This document shows, one piece after another, positions 13,214-22,317 of a DNA stretch of 39,197 bases (within the stretch, counting starts at the first letter, position 1; each line of letters opens with the position of its first letter). Location: IMG/VR virus record IMGVR_UViG_3300043409_000626, positions 1-39,197 of that record, one strand, 5' to 3'. The notes beneath the pieces are model-generated. The model had not been told where the DNA came from. It did not search any database and saw only the letters and a list, made by a program, of their open reading frames with translations. A program made the position numbers and the translations under genes. This DNA comes from a virus.

Positions 13214-15984
13214 TCTGTTGCCTCACGTCCCATGCCTGCTTCGTATGGCGCCGCGCTCTTGGCCGCCACACCCATGCCGATAGTTGATGAAATCGCGCTG
13301 CGCAGCCACTGGTCGGGATCAGTAATGCCAGCCTCACGCGCCCACTTCCTGAACGCGTTGCTGTTCTTCGCGGCGTTGTAGATCTTCTGGTTGACTTGCT
13401 GCTTTGTCGAAACGTTGATCACAAGCTGTTGCCATTCAGGGGACGCAAACAGGTCGCCGGCAGAGCCAAGCTTGTTCTTGTTGCTCTTCGTCAGGGCTTC
13501 CACTATCGGCCCGACAATTGGAACACCCATTACGGTCTTGCTACCGACCGTCTTGCGCAGCACGCCCTCAACCAGCCCTTCAGCCATCAGCCCCTGCACC
13601 AGCGCCTGGTTGGCCTGCCCCGTTGTCTTGACGTTCGCCCGCGCCTCGGTGATGCGCTTGGAAATCTTGAAAAGGTCGTTGAGGAATTGCTCGTTTTCGG
13701 GTCCCAGCGTCTCAATGACTTTTTTGTAGACTACCGAGTTGTCGCGCAGGTTCTGATAGAGCTTTACATAGTTTGAAAACCCAAAGGCGTTGGTTTTGTC
13801 CTCTTTAGCTATGGCTGCAATCGTTGATGCAACGGCTTTCTTACGCAGATCGGCGGGCAACTCATCAATGATGCGATTAAAACCTGCGACATCGCCTTTT
13901 GAGCCGCTTTGAAGAGCTGCGGTAAGCTTGCGCGCAATTGATCCGGTGCGAGGATCACCGAACAAGCTGACGATGGTTTCTCCTAATTCGCTTTGTTTGG
14001 CATAAACTTGATTGGCCAATTTAAAATCATTAGCCATCTGTTTCCCGCCAAGACGTTCAACGGCAAGCAACTGATCTTCGGCAAGAACGCCATAAAGTCT
14101 GTTCAGGATGGCTGTGTTAACGTCGCCATATGGGCTGTTTTGCTTTCTTTTAGCGGCCCCGATATCCTGCCTTAAACGCACCAGCTCGTCGTACATAACC
14201 GGCGTTTTTCTTCCGGTCGCTGACAATTCCAACACCTTTTTCTCAAGCGTCGTCAGGCTTTCCTTGTTGCCGCCTAATCCGCTTTTTCCATCCTCTCCGT
14301 ACAGAACCTCATTCATCAGGCGTCGGGAGTTGGGGAGGTCAACGGAGGCGGATGGCTTGGATGCGGCGGGTGCTGTTGGCCTGTCTCCCCGTACAAGGTT
14401 GCGAGGGTCGAAGATCACCGTTTCCGACGGCCCGCCAGGATATTTGTATTCGACGCCCTCAAAGCCGCGCGCTTTCATTTCATCGGCAATGACGTTCCCC
14501 GGCTCGCCAATAAAGTCAAAATAATCTTCCTGCGTCGCAATGCGGTCTTTTCTGACATAAACCGGAATGACGCGACCGCCTTCGACGTTTCCATATTGGT
14601 CCGCCATCTTTTTTGATCGCGTCAGATAAACGCCGGGTCCAAGCGTCCCGCTGCCGCTTGTGTTAAACTTTTCAAAGTCGGCCCCTGTCCCGTGATACAG
14701 CGGCGCGTCAACGTCGAACCCCTGCTGTTTCAGCGCCTCCACATCCGGCGCCGCAGCTCCAGCAGCCGCAGGAGCGCCTTTCCTAATCTTTGCGTTGATT
14801 AGGTCGTACATTTCGCCAGCTTGAGTTTCCAGCGCCGCCTTTGTGTCATTCATGGACTTGCGAACAGTGTCCGACACCTCCGACAAATCCCGCGATCCAT
14901 CGATAAGCTTCATCGCCTCGTCAGCCTGTGTCGCGGCGCGCTCGACAGCGTCAACCCATGCGGCGCTGGCAACCGTTCCCGGCATGGAGCGTGTCAGGCC
15001 AACGGCTTCCTTCAGTTGCCTGTGATCCATCAGGACGTCTGGCGGGACATCGATGCCCAGCCGCTCGGCTGCTGCCGCGGCATCCTTGTTAAGCGGCGCC
15101 GCCCGCGCAAGGCGCTCAACAGCCTGCTGGCTTCCCATGCCACCCGTGGCCGCTGTCCTCGCATCTCGTGCAACGTCCTCATACGTCATCGGCAACGGAG
15201 CGCGCTGTTGCTGCTGCATCGGCACGCGGACAGTCATATTCGTGGTGTTGTCAAAGCCCTGCTCAAGCATGGGCAAGTCAGACCTTGGCGGGGTAGCCAT
15301 TCCGATCTTGCTGCCGAAGTTCCCCGCCATGTTGGTGGCAAGGCCGCCGCCCAGACCGGCCCCCAGACCCGCTAGGGTCTGCACAATCGGATCCGCGCCG
15401 CTCTGCCTTGCCAGTTCCGCCCCGCCCGCTCCGGTTCCACCTGCCACGATTTGCGATACTGGCGCTGCCGCCATCGTCTGCGCGACCCCTTGCGTAAACG
15501 ATCCGGGAGCCGCGCCAGCCGCAATGCTGCGCGCTGCGCCAACGCCACTAAGCGCACCGACCGCGCCAGACGTCACGGCCTGCGCCATCTGCCCGCCCTC
15601 GCCTTGCGGCTTCGGCATTCCCGCCGCGTCCATGAGCTGATTAAGCGCCTCGGTCGGCTTTGTGAACTTTGTTCCAAAAAACGAGTTAACAGCATCAATC
15701 AGCGGATCGCCCACGAACTGCGCCGCCCCGACTGCGGCAACGCCAGCCGCTGCGCCTGGCACTGCACCGACACCGCCAAACAGCGAGCCGACACCACCGC
15801 CAAGCGCTGCAGCCGTCGCATAGGGAGCCGCGCCACGATTTACGCCCGCCAGAACGTCCTGCGCCTGTTCGGCTTGGGTCATCGGCTTAGGCGCAGACGC
15901 CGCAAGAAGCGCCTCAATTTCTTCCAGCGTCGCGTCATCGGGAACGGTGTAGCGTTTCCCGTCAATAATGACTGTCTTGCTCAT
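13210..15984 (-). CDS. Large DNA-ejection protein (gp16-like) carrying an ADP-ribosyltransferase-like domain
   Basis: The protein has 924 residues. Residues 1-230 hold a short N-terminal module followed by Gly/Ala-rich hydrophobic helices that could enter a membrane. Residues about 240-400 are helical. A compact domain at about 425-530, flanked by Ala/Pro-rich linkers, shows L-Y-H-G-T (His431), G-P-G-V-Y-L-T (Tyr453) and S-E-T-V-I-F-D-P (Glu521), the H-Y-E pattern of ART-PolyVal ADP-ribosyltransferases. Residues 545-924 are helical. The gene lies third in the row of ejection proteins before the tailspike, where P22 has gene 16, so the protein is probably packaged and injected with the DNA. 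The enzyme activity is inferred from the motifs. Its start and stop overlap both neighbours (ATGA). Confidence 0.75.
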   Translation of the reverse strand: MSKTVIIDGKRYTVPDDATLEEIEALLAASAPKPMTQAEQAQDVLAGVNRGAAPYATAAALGGGVGSLFGGVGAVPGAAAGVAAVGAAQFVGDPLIDAVNSFFGTKFTKPTEALNQLMDAAGMPKPQGEGGQMAQAVTSGAVGALSGVGAARSIAAGAAPGSFTQGVAQTMAAAPVSQIVAGGTGAGGAELARQSGADPIVQTLAGLGAGLGGGLATNMAGNFGSKIGMATPPRSDLPMLEQGFDNTTNMTVRVPMQQQQRAPLPMTYEDVARDARTAATGGMGSQQAVERLARAAPLNKDAAAAAERLGIDVPPDVLMDHRQLKEAVGLTRSMPGTVASAAWVDAVERAATQADEAMKLIDGSRDLSEVSDTVRKSMNDTKAALETQAGEMYDLINAKIRKGAPAAAGAAAPDVEALKQQGFDVDAPLYHGTGADFEKFNTSGSGTLGPGVYLTRSKKMADQYGNVEGGRVIPVYVRKDRIATQEDYFDFIGEPGNVIADEMKARGFEGVEYKYPGGPSETVIFDPRNLVRGDRPTAPAASKPSASVDLPNSRRLMNEVLYGEDGKSGLGGNKESLTTLEKKVLELSATGRKTPVMYDELVRLRQDIGAAKRKQNSPYGDVNTAILNRLYGVLAEDQLLAVERLGGKQMANDFKLANQVYAKQSELGETIVSLFGDPRTGSIARKLTAALQSGSKGDVAGFNRIIDELPADLRKKAVASTIAAIAKEDKTNAFGFSNYVKLYQNLRDNSVVYKKVIETLGPENEQFLNDLFKISKRITEARANVKTTGQANQALVQGLMAEGLVEGVLRKTVGSKTVMGVPIVGPIVEALTKSNKNKLGSAGDLFASPEWQQLVINVSTKQQVNQKIYNAAKNSNAFRKWAREAGITDPDQWLRSAISSTIGMGVAAKSAAPYEAGMGREATE

Positions 15985-17423
15985 TCTGTAAGGACCAGCT
16001 TGCCGTTTGTATCCCGCATAATCACCGCGCCGTCAGGCACCGCAGCACCGCCGCCGCCCTGACTTGTTCCGCGACCTTCTGCCCTGAGTTTTTGGAGCCA
16101 CCCGTCTACATTGGTGCCAGGAATGGACAGATAGGCGGCCTGCTCTTCCAGATATGCGGCGAGCTTTCTTTGCGCCTCTTTCTTGTCGATCGCCCACTTG
16201 CGCAGGTCGGCTGGCTGCATGTCTGTCGGCAGGCCAATGCTCAGGGCAAGCCCAAGTTCTTTCTCGCTCAATGCGCCGAACATGGCCGAATTGATTACGT
16301 CAAGTCCAAGCTTTCCCTGCAAGTTGCGGATTTCAAGCGTTGCAGCATTCCACGCAGGAACCATGCTTTCGATAAGACCCGTTGCAGCTCCCCTGTCGAT
16401 CGCAGAAATAACTTGATCAAGGTTGCCCATGTTCGTGCGAATTTTGCCGATCGATGCAAAGGCTTCGCCAACCTGTTTCTGGCCCAACGCTGCCGCCGCT
16501 CTCGTTCCGGTAAGCTGGCCAGCGTAATTAACCTGGAATTGATTGCCCTCGGCAATGGCCTGCGCCGCCGCCTCACCCGTCAGAAGCTTGCCAGTAGGAT
16601 CGCGGACAGTCGTGGTCCCGTCCTTGTGAGTGAAGAGAACAGTTCCGTTGCCATAAGGCACGGCGCTCTGCACTGGGCTTCCCGCCTTCGCTTCCGCTGC
16701 GGCTTGGTCTCTGGCTCGCGTTGCCTCCGCCTTTGCGGCCGCAATCTGCGCGCGGGTCAATTGCTCATCAAGCGGGAGCTGGATGCCCTTGTTCAGCGTG
16801 GTGAGTTGATCGCCAGTGGCCTTGGTATCTAGGGCAATAGCACTTGCAAGGAGCGTGTCAGCGACGACTTCGCGCCCCTTTGGGTCTTTGCTCTGCTCTA
16901 CCAGACCGCGCGCAAGTTTTGCCTCTTCTGTCATGCCGCTTCGTTCCAGCGCGTCGGCCTGCGTTTCAAGCTGTGCCGTCATCACGTCCCAATTGCCCAT
17001 CATGCCCGCGACTGCTGGGTCCATGACGTTCTTGTGGGCGGCAGCTTTCTTTGCATCGTCCAGCTGCGTGAACGTGCCTTGCGCATATTCGGCCATCTTC
17101 GCATTGATCGGGGCAAGCTCGTCAATGATGCCGCTATTTACCAGCAGGCTAGGGTCATTGTTTTCGCGCGCCTGTCTCGCAATGTCGTTGAACTTGGCAT
17201 AGACGCCCTTCATCGCGTCAGCGTCGGCCATTTCTCGCTGTGCCTGCTGCGCCCTAAGCTGCGCCTCTTGCATCTGCGCCTGAAACAGCTGACCTTGCTG
17301 CGCGTCCTGCCTCACAAGGCGCGCATCCTGCCGCTCCTGCTGCAGCATCTGCGCCCCGGCGCCGTAGCCTTGAAGAGCGGCCTGAAACGGGTTGATGACG
17401 TCCATTTGATAGTTAACGGGCAT
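15981..17423 (-). CDS. DNA-ejection protein (gp20-like)
   Basis: The protein has 480 residues, close to the 471 of P22 gp20, and in the same gene order. After the motif N-P-F-Q-A-A-L-Q-G-Y-G-A-G-A (about 11-24) comes a long Gln/Ala/Arg coiled coil (about 28-70), then mostly helical sequence with a beta-type stretch near 255-300 (G-T-V-L-F-T-H-K-D-G-T-T-T-V). The C-terminal tail is Gly-rich. Such proteins are carried inside the capsid and form part of the conduit across the cell envelope. The start shares a base with the upstream stop (TGATG). Confidence 0.72.
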   Translation of the reverse strand: MPVNYQMDVINPFQAALQGYGAGAQMLQQERQDARLVRQDAQQGQLFQAQMQEAQLRAQQAQREMADADAMKGVYAKFNDIARQARENNDPSLLVNSGIIDELAPINAKMAEYAQGTFTQLDDAKKAAAHKNVMDPAVAGMMGNWDVMTAQLETQADALERSGMTEEAKLARGLVEQSKDPKGREVVADTLLASAIALDTKATGDQLTTLNKGIQLPLDEQLTRAQIAAAKAEATRARDQAAAEAKAGSPVQSAVPYGNGTVLFTHKDGTTTVRDPTGKLLTGEAAAQAIAEGNQFQVNYAGQLTGTRAAAALGQKQVGEAFASIGKIRTNMGNLDQVISAIDRGAATGLIESMVPAWNAATLEIRNLQGKLGLDVINSAMFGALSEKELGLALSIGLPTDMQPADLRKWAIDKKEAQRKLAAYLEEQAAYLSIPGTNVDGWLQKLRAEGRGTSQGGGGAAVPDGAVIMRDTNGKLVLTE

Positions 17424-18127
17424 CAGAACATCCCCGGATAAGCGGCCTGCGAAGGATCAACATAACCCGGCTGGCCATAGGCTGGCGGCGCGCTGCCAAA
17501 CATTCCCCGCCCGGCCGCAAAGCCGACGCTGCCGGCGATGTTGCCCCACATATTCGCGTTGGCTTGCCCCTGCGCGAGCGCGTTCCCGGCGATCGCATCG
17601 CCGCGCTGGCCGTAAAGGTTGCCGATATTAGCGGCCATGGCTTGCCCGCCCGCCGCCTGCCCGCCCGCCGACGCTTGGCCCATCTGCGTCAGGCCGCCGA
17701 GGCGCTGGTATTGCTGGTTGATCAGGGACGACAGGACTTCCGGCCGAAACTTGGCCAGAGACGCCTGCACGTTGCCACCACGCAGGCCGCCGGTGGCCGC
17801 TGCGTTCTGCAGGATGGCTTCCTCGCCCTGCCGGGTCATGGACGCGAACTCCGGCCCCATCTCAATAGACTGGATGGCGCGCTGCTGCGCCTCTGGGCCG
17901 CCTGCGCCGGTCAGGTCAAGCTGGCGGGACAGCGCCCCGCCGCCGGCCTCCACGTAGGGCTTGAACAGCGCTTGGATGGCGTCAAACTGGCGGCGCTGCT
18001 CCGCGATGGCCTGGTCATTGGCCTGCGTCTGCGCCCCGGCCGCTGTCTTGGCGGCTGACTTCTGGGCGGAGGATGATAGGGCGCCGCCGATAATGGCGGA
18101 CCCGATCGTCGCGATAAGTGGCCACAT
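17423..18127 (-). CDS. DNA-ejection / internal virion protein (gp7-like)
   Basis: The protein has 234 residues; P22 gp7 has 229. It starts M-W-P-L-I-A-T-I-G-S-A-I-I-G-G, a Gly/Ala-rich hydrophobic N-terminus, then helical Gln/Ala-rich sequence with F-K-P-Y-V-E-A-G-G near residue 55. The C-terminal half has many G-Q-A, G-N-I and G-Q-R steps. This is the usual look of the first ejection protein in P22-type and related podoviruses. The ATG at 18127 shares a base with the upstream stop. The frame open to 18211 lies inside the upstream gene. Confidence 0.72.
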   Translation of the reverse strand: MWPLIATIGSAIIGGALSSSAQKSAAKTAAGAQTQANDQAIAEQRRQFDAIQALFKPYVEAGGGALSRQLDLTGAGGPEAQQRAIQSIEMGPEFASMTRQGEEAILQNAAATGGLRGGNVQASLAKFRPEVLSSLINQQYQRLGGLTQMGQASAGGQAAGGQAMAANIGNLYGQRGDAIAGNALAQGQANANMWGNIAGSVGFAAGRGMFGSAPPAYGQPGYVDPSQAAYPGMF

Positions 18128-18531
18128 CAGTCGTATCCCTCCTCGCGCTCGAACTCTTCCCACGACTTGCAGACCCGCGACGCCGCGCAGGCGAACTCGT
18201 GCGCCTCGCAATAGCCCCGCGACGCGCCGCCTGCTTCGTCGTATGGCGTTACCGGGATCGCTTCGAGCATGGCCTGCGTGTCAGGGCAGGCTTTCCAGTA
18301 TTCGCAATTCCCGCACATCCGGTGCCGTGCCTCGGCCTCCTCGATGCCCCACGCTCGCGCCAAACCGGCATAAAATGGCTTGTTCGCTGCCTTGGCGAGC
18401 GCCGGAGCCTCCGGCCCGTAACCCCACTCCTCGATTGCCATCTCGCGGTTAACCGTGTTCTGGCGCGGGGTTAGAACCACCTCCGGCAGGCCCCCGAGTT
18501 CGCCTAAACGTTTAGCGAAATCTTCAAACAT
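18127..18531 (-). CDS. Cys-rich virion-operon protein of unknown function
   Basis: The protein has 134 residues. The N-terminal half is helical and acidic. The C-terminal half holds M-C-G-N-C-E-Y-W, A-C-P-D-T, G-Y-C-E-A-H, F-A-C-A-A and V-C-K-S-W, that is six Cys plus a His, enough for one or two zinc ions or an Fe-S cluster. It sits between small structural genes and the ejection genes, so it may be a virion or assembly component. The start and stop each share one base with the neighbours. Confidence 0.65.
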   Translation of the reverse strand: MFEDFAKRLGELGGLPEVVLTPRQNTVNREMAIEEWGYGPEAPALAKAANKPFYAGLARAWGIEEAEARHRMCGNCEYWKACPDTQAMLEAIPVTPYDEAGGASRGYCEAHEFACAASRVCKSWEEFEREEGYD

Positions 18532-18866
18532 CAGGAAACCTCCCGCCCGGACACGCGCATAGTTAGCGAAGTTGCCGATCCGGCGATAGTCGAGATAAAT
18601 CCGCCCGCGTCGAGAACCTGCCCGACCAGCTCCGGGCAGAGGTAGGTCTCATCGACGACAATGGTCCGGTTATCAATGATCAGGTTCGACGCGCTGGCAG
18701 ACCCGCTTACCGTGACAAGGTTAACCGAGACCGTGACGTTGCCCGCCGACGTGTTCGTGATCGTTGCCTTGTCGATGATGGCGCGCACGCTGGTGGCCGT
18801 ATATTGCGCCGTTTGCGCGTTTTCCAGTTGCTTGGGTGCTACGAGTACTTTTGCGGTCACGGCCAT
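18531..18866 (-). CDS. Small beta-rich virion protein
   Basis: The protein has 111 residues, rich in Val, Thr, Ser and Ala, with alternating strand pattern throughout (for example N-V-T-V-S-V-N-L-V-T-V-S-G) and no charge clusters. This suggests a single beta-sandwich. The ATG has GGAG 9 bases upstream. Its place in the tail/adhesin part of the operon suggests a tail or decoration protein. The family was not recognised. Confidence 0.6.
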   Translation of the reverse strand: MAVTAKVLVAPKQLENAQTAQYTATSVRAIIDKATITNTSAGNVTVSVNLVTVSGSASASNLIIDNRTIVVDETYLCPELVGQVLDAGGFISTIAGSATSLTMRVSGREVS

Positions 18867-18869
18867 GCG

Positions 18870-19586
18870 TCAAGCTCCAAAGTTATCCGTTACCGTTACG
18901 ATCACGCTGGGGATACCCGGAACCGGAGCGGCCGCAGCAAAGCGAGCGATTTGCACCCCTGTATCGTTAACCGCCCATTTATATTGAATGTAATCGTTTG
19001 CGGCCAACTTGAACACGTAATTCCACGCCGCGACGCTTTCGGAGTTGCTGCCCTCAATTCGAACCCGCGTCGCGCTCTCCGCCACGTCGGTTCCGTTTTT
19101 GGCATACCACAGATAAAACAGCCCCTTGCCGCCCGTGGTTTTGTCGATCTGGATCGAATGCTCGAAATTGTAGATCCCCTCCTGGCTGACCGTGATCTGC
19201 GTGCCGGAGAGGTAGACGCCGAAGCTTTGGTCGGTATTGGACAGGCTCACCGTGTAAGCAGTGTTGATCGCCGCGGCGGTCTGCGTGTTGGTATCGTAAA
19301 ACGTCCCGTAAGCGCGCCGCTTGACAGGCACGATGGCGGGCGCAAGCGCCAGCCCCTGCACCGTGTCCGCCATCCTCAAGGCAATGGCATTGGCAACCTC
19401 GGCCTGATCCTGCGCCGCGCCCAGCGCAAGCGTGTTGGCCTCGATGGCCGCGCTTAGCGTCGCGATGTCGGAAGGCGTCAGCTCGCCCGCGACCCGGAAC
19501 AGTCTTTCAATGGATCGGATCGCCTCCGGGTCGTTTCCGACGAAGGCCGCGATCTGGTTACGCGTGAGGGGTTTCGGGTCTGCCAT
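18870..19586 (-). CDS. Tail-associated protein with C-terminal jelly-roll-like domain
   Basis: The protein has 238 residues. The N-terminal 75 or so are helical and begin P-L-T-R-N-Q-I-A-A-F-V-G-N-D-P-E-A-I-R, a pattern met in phage tail proteins that bind the tail tip. From about residue 95 on there are regular beta strands with aromatic residues (G-V-Y-L-S-G-T-Q-I-T-V, G-I-Y-N-F-E-H-S-I-Q-I) resembling C1q/TNF-like jelly rolls, often trimeric. It could be a small adhesin. The start overlaps the upstream stop by one base (TAATG). Confidence 0.62.
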   Translation of the reverse strand: MADPKPLTRNQIAAFVGNDPEAIRSIERLFRVAGELTPSDIATLSAAIEANTLALGAAQDQAEVANAIALRMADTVQGLALAPAIVPVKRRAYGTFYDTNTQTAAAINTAYTVSLSNTDQSFGVYLSGTQITVSQEGIYNFEHSIQIDKTTGGKGLFYLWYAKNGTDVAESATRVRIEGSNSESVAAWNYVFKLAANDYIQYKWAVNDTGVQIARFAAAAPVPGIPSVIVTVTDNFGA

Positions 19587-20986
19587 TACCAGGCCAGCGG
19601 CTCGATCCGCGCCTCCAGCCGTGCAAACGACAAGAACGCGTCCGACGTGCCGCTGAAGCGTTGCAGCCGCCAGTTGCGGAACGAGCCCTGTTGCAGCCAG
19701 ACCAGCCGCCTGGATCGGTCCCCGATTTTGCCCGCGTGGATGAATTTCTGCTGGCTGTAGGTCACGCCATCCTGGCTGTAGGACGTCGATATCTGCGGGT
19801 CAGCGCCAAGCGCCACCCGGCCCGTCAGCGCCACGAGCTCAAGCTCATGCACCACCACGCCGCGGCTCTCGTTGTAGATGATTTGCGTCTGGAAATTCCA
19901 GCCGACCGTCTCGCCCCAATGGGTTGAGATGCTGTCAACCAGATAGCCGAACGCGCTGGTTTCCGTGTCGCCGGTGTTCCAGCGATTGTACGCGTAGACC
20001 AGTCGGCTTGAACGATAGACGCCAGCGCCGTCAAGGCTGCTGCTCAGCGTGTACCAGACCGGCTGCTGCGCCCCGGCGCTGCTGGCCCCGTCATAAACCA
20101 GCGTCAGGTCCGGCATATGGATGAGAAGCTGCCGGTGATCCTTGTCGGTGCGGGTTTCCATGAAGGACGAGGAAAGCTGCGCCTCGGTATAGCCAGACAG
20201 GACTATGTCGATCTCACGCGTGCTGATTTTGGTCGCGTTGCCGTTCGCGCCAAGCCACACCGCGCTGCCCTCGTTCATCCCGCCGCCGATAAACGCGACC
20301 TGATCGAGAAATGCGCAGTTTGCGTTAACCCCGACCGATCCCCGCGTTATCTGCGCGCCCTGCACCCGCTCAAACGGAAAACCCGTCGTGCCGACGTTCT
20401 GAAACACCTCGATTGTGTGGCGGTTAACCGCATGGATCTCGTTGCGGATTTTGATCAGCCCCACAATCGGGTCGGGATCAATCTCGCTCGACCCGTACTT
20501 GAGCGGATCGACGGCAAACGGGTTGTTGAGTTCCGTAAGGACGAGAAATTCCCCGTCCGTCGTCATGAAATACCCATCGACCCAGACGACATCGACCACC
20601 ACGCCAAGATCAGGGTCCACGTTCTGCGCGAGCGTGGCCCCGTCATAGAGATATAGCGCGCCATTCGCCGCTATCGCGAGATAGTCAAAACTGTAGACCA
20701 TGATCGCCCGGTCGGTGCCGGGGATCGTGCCGATGGTCGTCACCACGCCAGCCTCGCTGATGCTGACGAAGCTGGTTCCCATGACGCGATAAAGTATTCC
20801 GTTCCACTCGATCCCGCCGCGATCCAGGCCCGGCCCGGTGCCGTTGCTCACAATGCCGTCGCCCGGCCGCAGGTAGCCGTTGCTAATCCCCTGCTGCTGC
20901 ACCACCGGGACAAGGTTCAGCGGATAGGAGACGCGGAAGTCTGCGTTTCCGTCACTGTAGGCGCCAGAGAGGATGGGAATTTGCAT
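19586..20986 (-). CDS. Packaged-DNA stabilization protein, P22 gp10-like tail hub
   Basis: The protein has 466 residues; P22 gp10 has 472. The start M-Q-I-P-I-L-S-G-A-Y, then Y-P-L-N-L-V-P-V, G-Y-L-R-P-G-D-G-I and repeated beta-propeller-like blades (V-W-V-D-G-Y-F-M-T-T-D, F-L-V-L-T-E-L-N-N-P, F-L-D-Q-V-A-F-I-G-G) match the gp10 family. It binds below gp4 on the portal ring and forms the tail hub that holds the DNA inside. Synteny with the gp4-like gene (23325) agrees, although five small genes are inserted between them. Confidence 0.85.
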   Translation of the reverse strand: MQIPILSGAYSDGNADFRVSYPLNLVPVVQQQGISNGYLRPGDGIVSNGTGPGLDRGGIEWNGILYRVMGTSFVSISEAGVVTTIGTIPGTDRAIMVYSFDYLAIAANGALYLYDGATLAQNVDPDLGVVVDVVWVDGYFMTTDGEFLVLTELNNPFAVDPLKYGSSEIDPDPIVGLIKIRNEIHAVNRHTIEVFQNVGTTGFPFERVQGAQITRGSVGVNANCAFLDQVAFIGGGMNEGSAVWLGANGNATKISTREIDIVLSGYTEAQLSSSFMETRTDKDHRQLLIHMPDLTLVYDGASSAGAQQPVWYTLSSSLDGAGVYRSSRLVYAYNRWNTGDTETSAFGYLVDSISTHWGETVGWNFQTQIIYNESRGVVVHELELVALTGRVALGADPQISTSYSQDGVTYSQQKFIHAGKIGDRSRRLVWLQQGSFRNWRLQRFSGTSDAFLSFARLEARIEPLAW

Positions 20987-20991
20987 GCAGC

Positions 20992-21459
20992 CTAGCGCGC
21001 CCGCCGCGCGACGATCTTGCCGAACGCGACGCAGGTTGAGATGGTGAACGTCGCGCGCGCGATGAAGTAAATCGTCGTGGTGCCCGCCAAACTAATACGC
21101 GCAGGAACCATGTGGAAGCACTGTGCGTTGGCCCCCGTTACGACCGAGGCGACCTCCATCGAAAGGCGAGACACGTCGACCGCGCTGGAGCTTGGTAGTG
21201 TGGCGGAAACCGTGTTTATCCCCCCTTGGTAGTTGGTGATCGACGTGGTCGCAGCAGGGAGGAACCCGACCTGAGCCCACACATCCCAGTCACCCGCCGT
21301 CAGGGAGATGCTAGTGACATTGGCGGGGGTTGCCGTGGTCAGCGATACAGCAGACCCCGAAAGCACTTCGGAGCTTATAAACTCGCCAATCTCACCCGCC
21401 GCAGCGTTGTTGTTTGTCGTCGTGCCCAAAATCCTTGGTGATACTGCCCGCAACGCCAT
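20992..21459 (-). CDS. Beta-rich virion/tail protein
   Basis: The protein has 155 residues. It begins M-A-L-R-A-V-S-P-R-I-L, followed by N-N-N-A-A-A-G-E-I-G-E-F-I-S-S, a stretch seen in small phage tail proteins, then beta strands rich in Thr, Ser, Val and Ala to the end. It is probably a single beta-sandwich or jelly-roll unit exposed on the tail. The function is inferred from position and composition only. Confidence 0.58.
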   Translation of the reverse strand: MALRAVSPRILGTTTNNNAAAGEIGEFISSEVLSGSAVSLTTATPANVTSISLTAGDWDVWAQVGFLPAATTSITNYQGGINTVSATLPSSSAVDVSRLSMEVASVVTGANAQCFHMVPARISLAGTTTIYFIARATFTISTCVAFGKIVARRAR

Positions 21460-21765
21460 CTAGTAGCCCTCACCCGGAATGATGTGCAGCGATGACGCCA
21501 GCGCCGTGTCGCAGACGTAGGATATATGCGTATGGTCCTGCGGCTTGCTAATCGAGACCTGCGACAGCGCAAGAACAATGTAATCCGTTCCCGCAACCGC
21601 CGTCAGGCCCGTCAAGCCGGTGCGCACGTAAACGCTATTCGCGCCCGTGTTCGTGACCACAATGGACTTTGAGCCAATGCCCATCTGCGTCGAGCCAGAC
21701 GTTGCCGTCACGCTGGCCACAGATGCGCCCGATCCGTAAGCCGGTGCGAATGTCTGGTCGATCAT
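21460..21765 (-). CDS. Small beta-rich virion protein
   Basis: The protein has 101 residues, Ser/Thr/Gly/Val-rich, predicted beta sandwich (for example S-K-S-I-V-V-T-N-T-G-A-N-S-V-Y-V-R-T). It starts immediately before the 155-residue gene in transcription order and ends next to its start. It is probably a minor structural or decoration protein. No family was recognised. Confidence 0.55.
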   Translation of the reverse strand: MIDQTFAPAYGSGASVASVTATSGSTQMGIGSKSIVVTNTGANSVYVRTGLTGLTAVAGTDYIVLALSQVSISKPQDHTHISYVCDTALASSLHIIPGEGY

Positions 21766-21768
21766 CTC

Positions 21769-22317
21769 TTACCCCTGCAACCATGTCTGGTATTTCGGAT
21801 GCTCAAGCGCCACAAGCCGGTCAAGCTGCTCCGGCGTCATCGGGATATGACCGACAAGCATGTTCCGAAGCGATGCGAACTCATGCAAAATGCGCTGTTT
21901 CAGCGCCGCGTGATCCTCGTCTGGATAGGCTTCAAGCAGCGCCTCGGCCGGCGGTTCGCCAGACAGCTCAACCACGGGCGCAGCTAACGCCGCTTCAAGC
22001 TCAACCACGCGCGCACGCAAGGCGTCGATCTCCGCGTCTCGCGCGTCGGCTTCGAACACCGCCGCCGTTGCAGCCTCGCCCAGCGTGCCTGACGTCACCG
22101 CATCCCAATGCTCCTGATAGGCATCGACGGGCGCAGGCTCTGGCTCAGCAACCACGCCCGCAAGGGCCACCAGATCGCGCGCCAGGCTGACCGGGTCGGC
22201 CCGCGTGCCCGCATGGCTTTGGCCGCGATAGCTGCCAGAAACCAGCCAGTAAGCGCCGTTATCCTCGACCCTGACGTTATCCCATCCCGCGAGAATTGTC
22301 TGAACTTGCTCAATCAT
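21769..22317 (-). CDS. Virion-operon protein with coiled coil, function unknown
   Basis: The protein has 182 residues. The N-terminal 50 form a small mixed domain with Y-W-L-V-S-G-S-Y-R-G. An acidic linker and a coiled coil follow near 90-115 (D-A-E-I-D-A-L-R-A-R-V-V-E-L-E-A-A-L). The C-terminus is helical and ends H-P-K-Y-Q-T-W-L-Q-G. Its stop lies just before the next gene, and its start overlaps the stop of the fibre-like gene (ATGA). It could be a fibre-assembly chaperone or a minor tail protein. Confidence 0.55.
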   Translation of the reverse strand: MIEQVQTILAGWDNVRVEDNGAYWLVSGSYRGQSHAGTRADPVSLARDLVALAGVVAEPEPAPVDAYQEHWDAVTSGTLGEAATAAVFEADARDAEIDALRARVVELEAALAAPVVELSGEPPAEALLEAYPDEDHAALKQRILHEFASLRNMLVGHIPMTPEQLDRLVALEHPKYQTWLQG

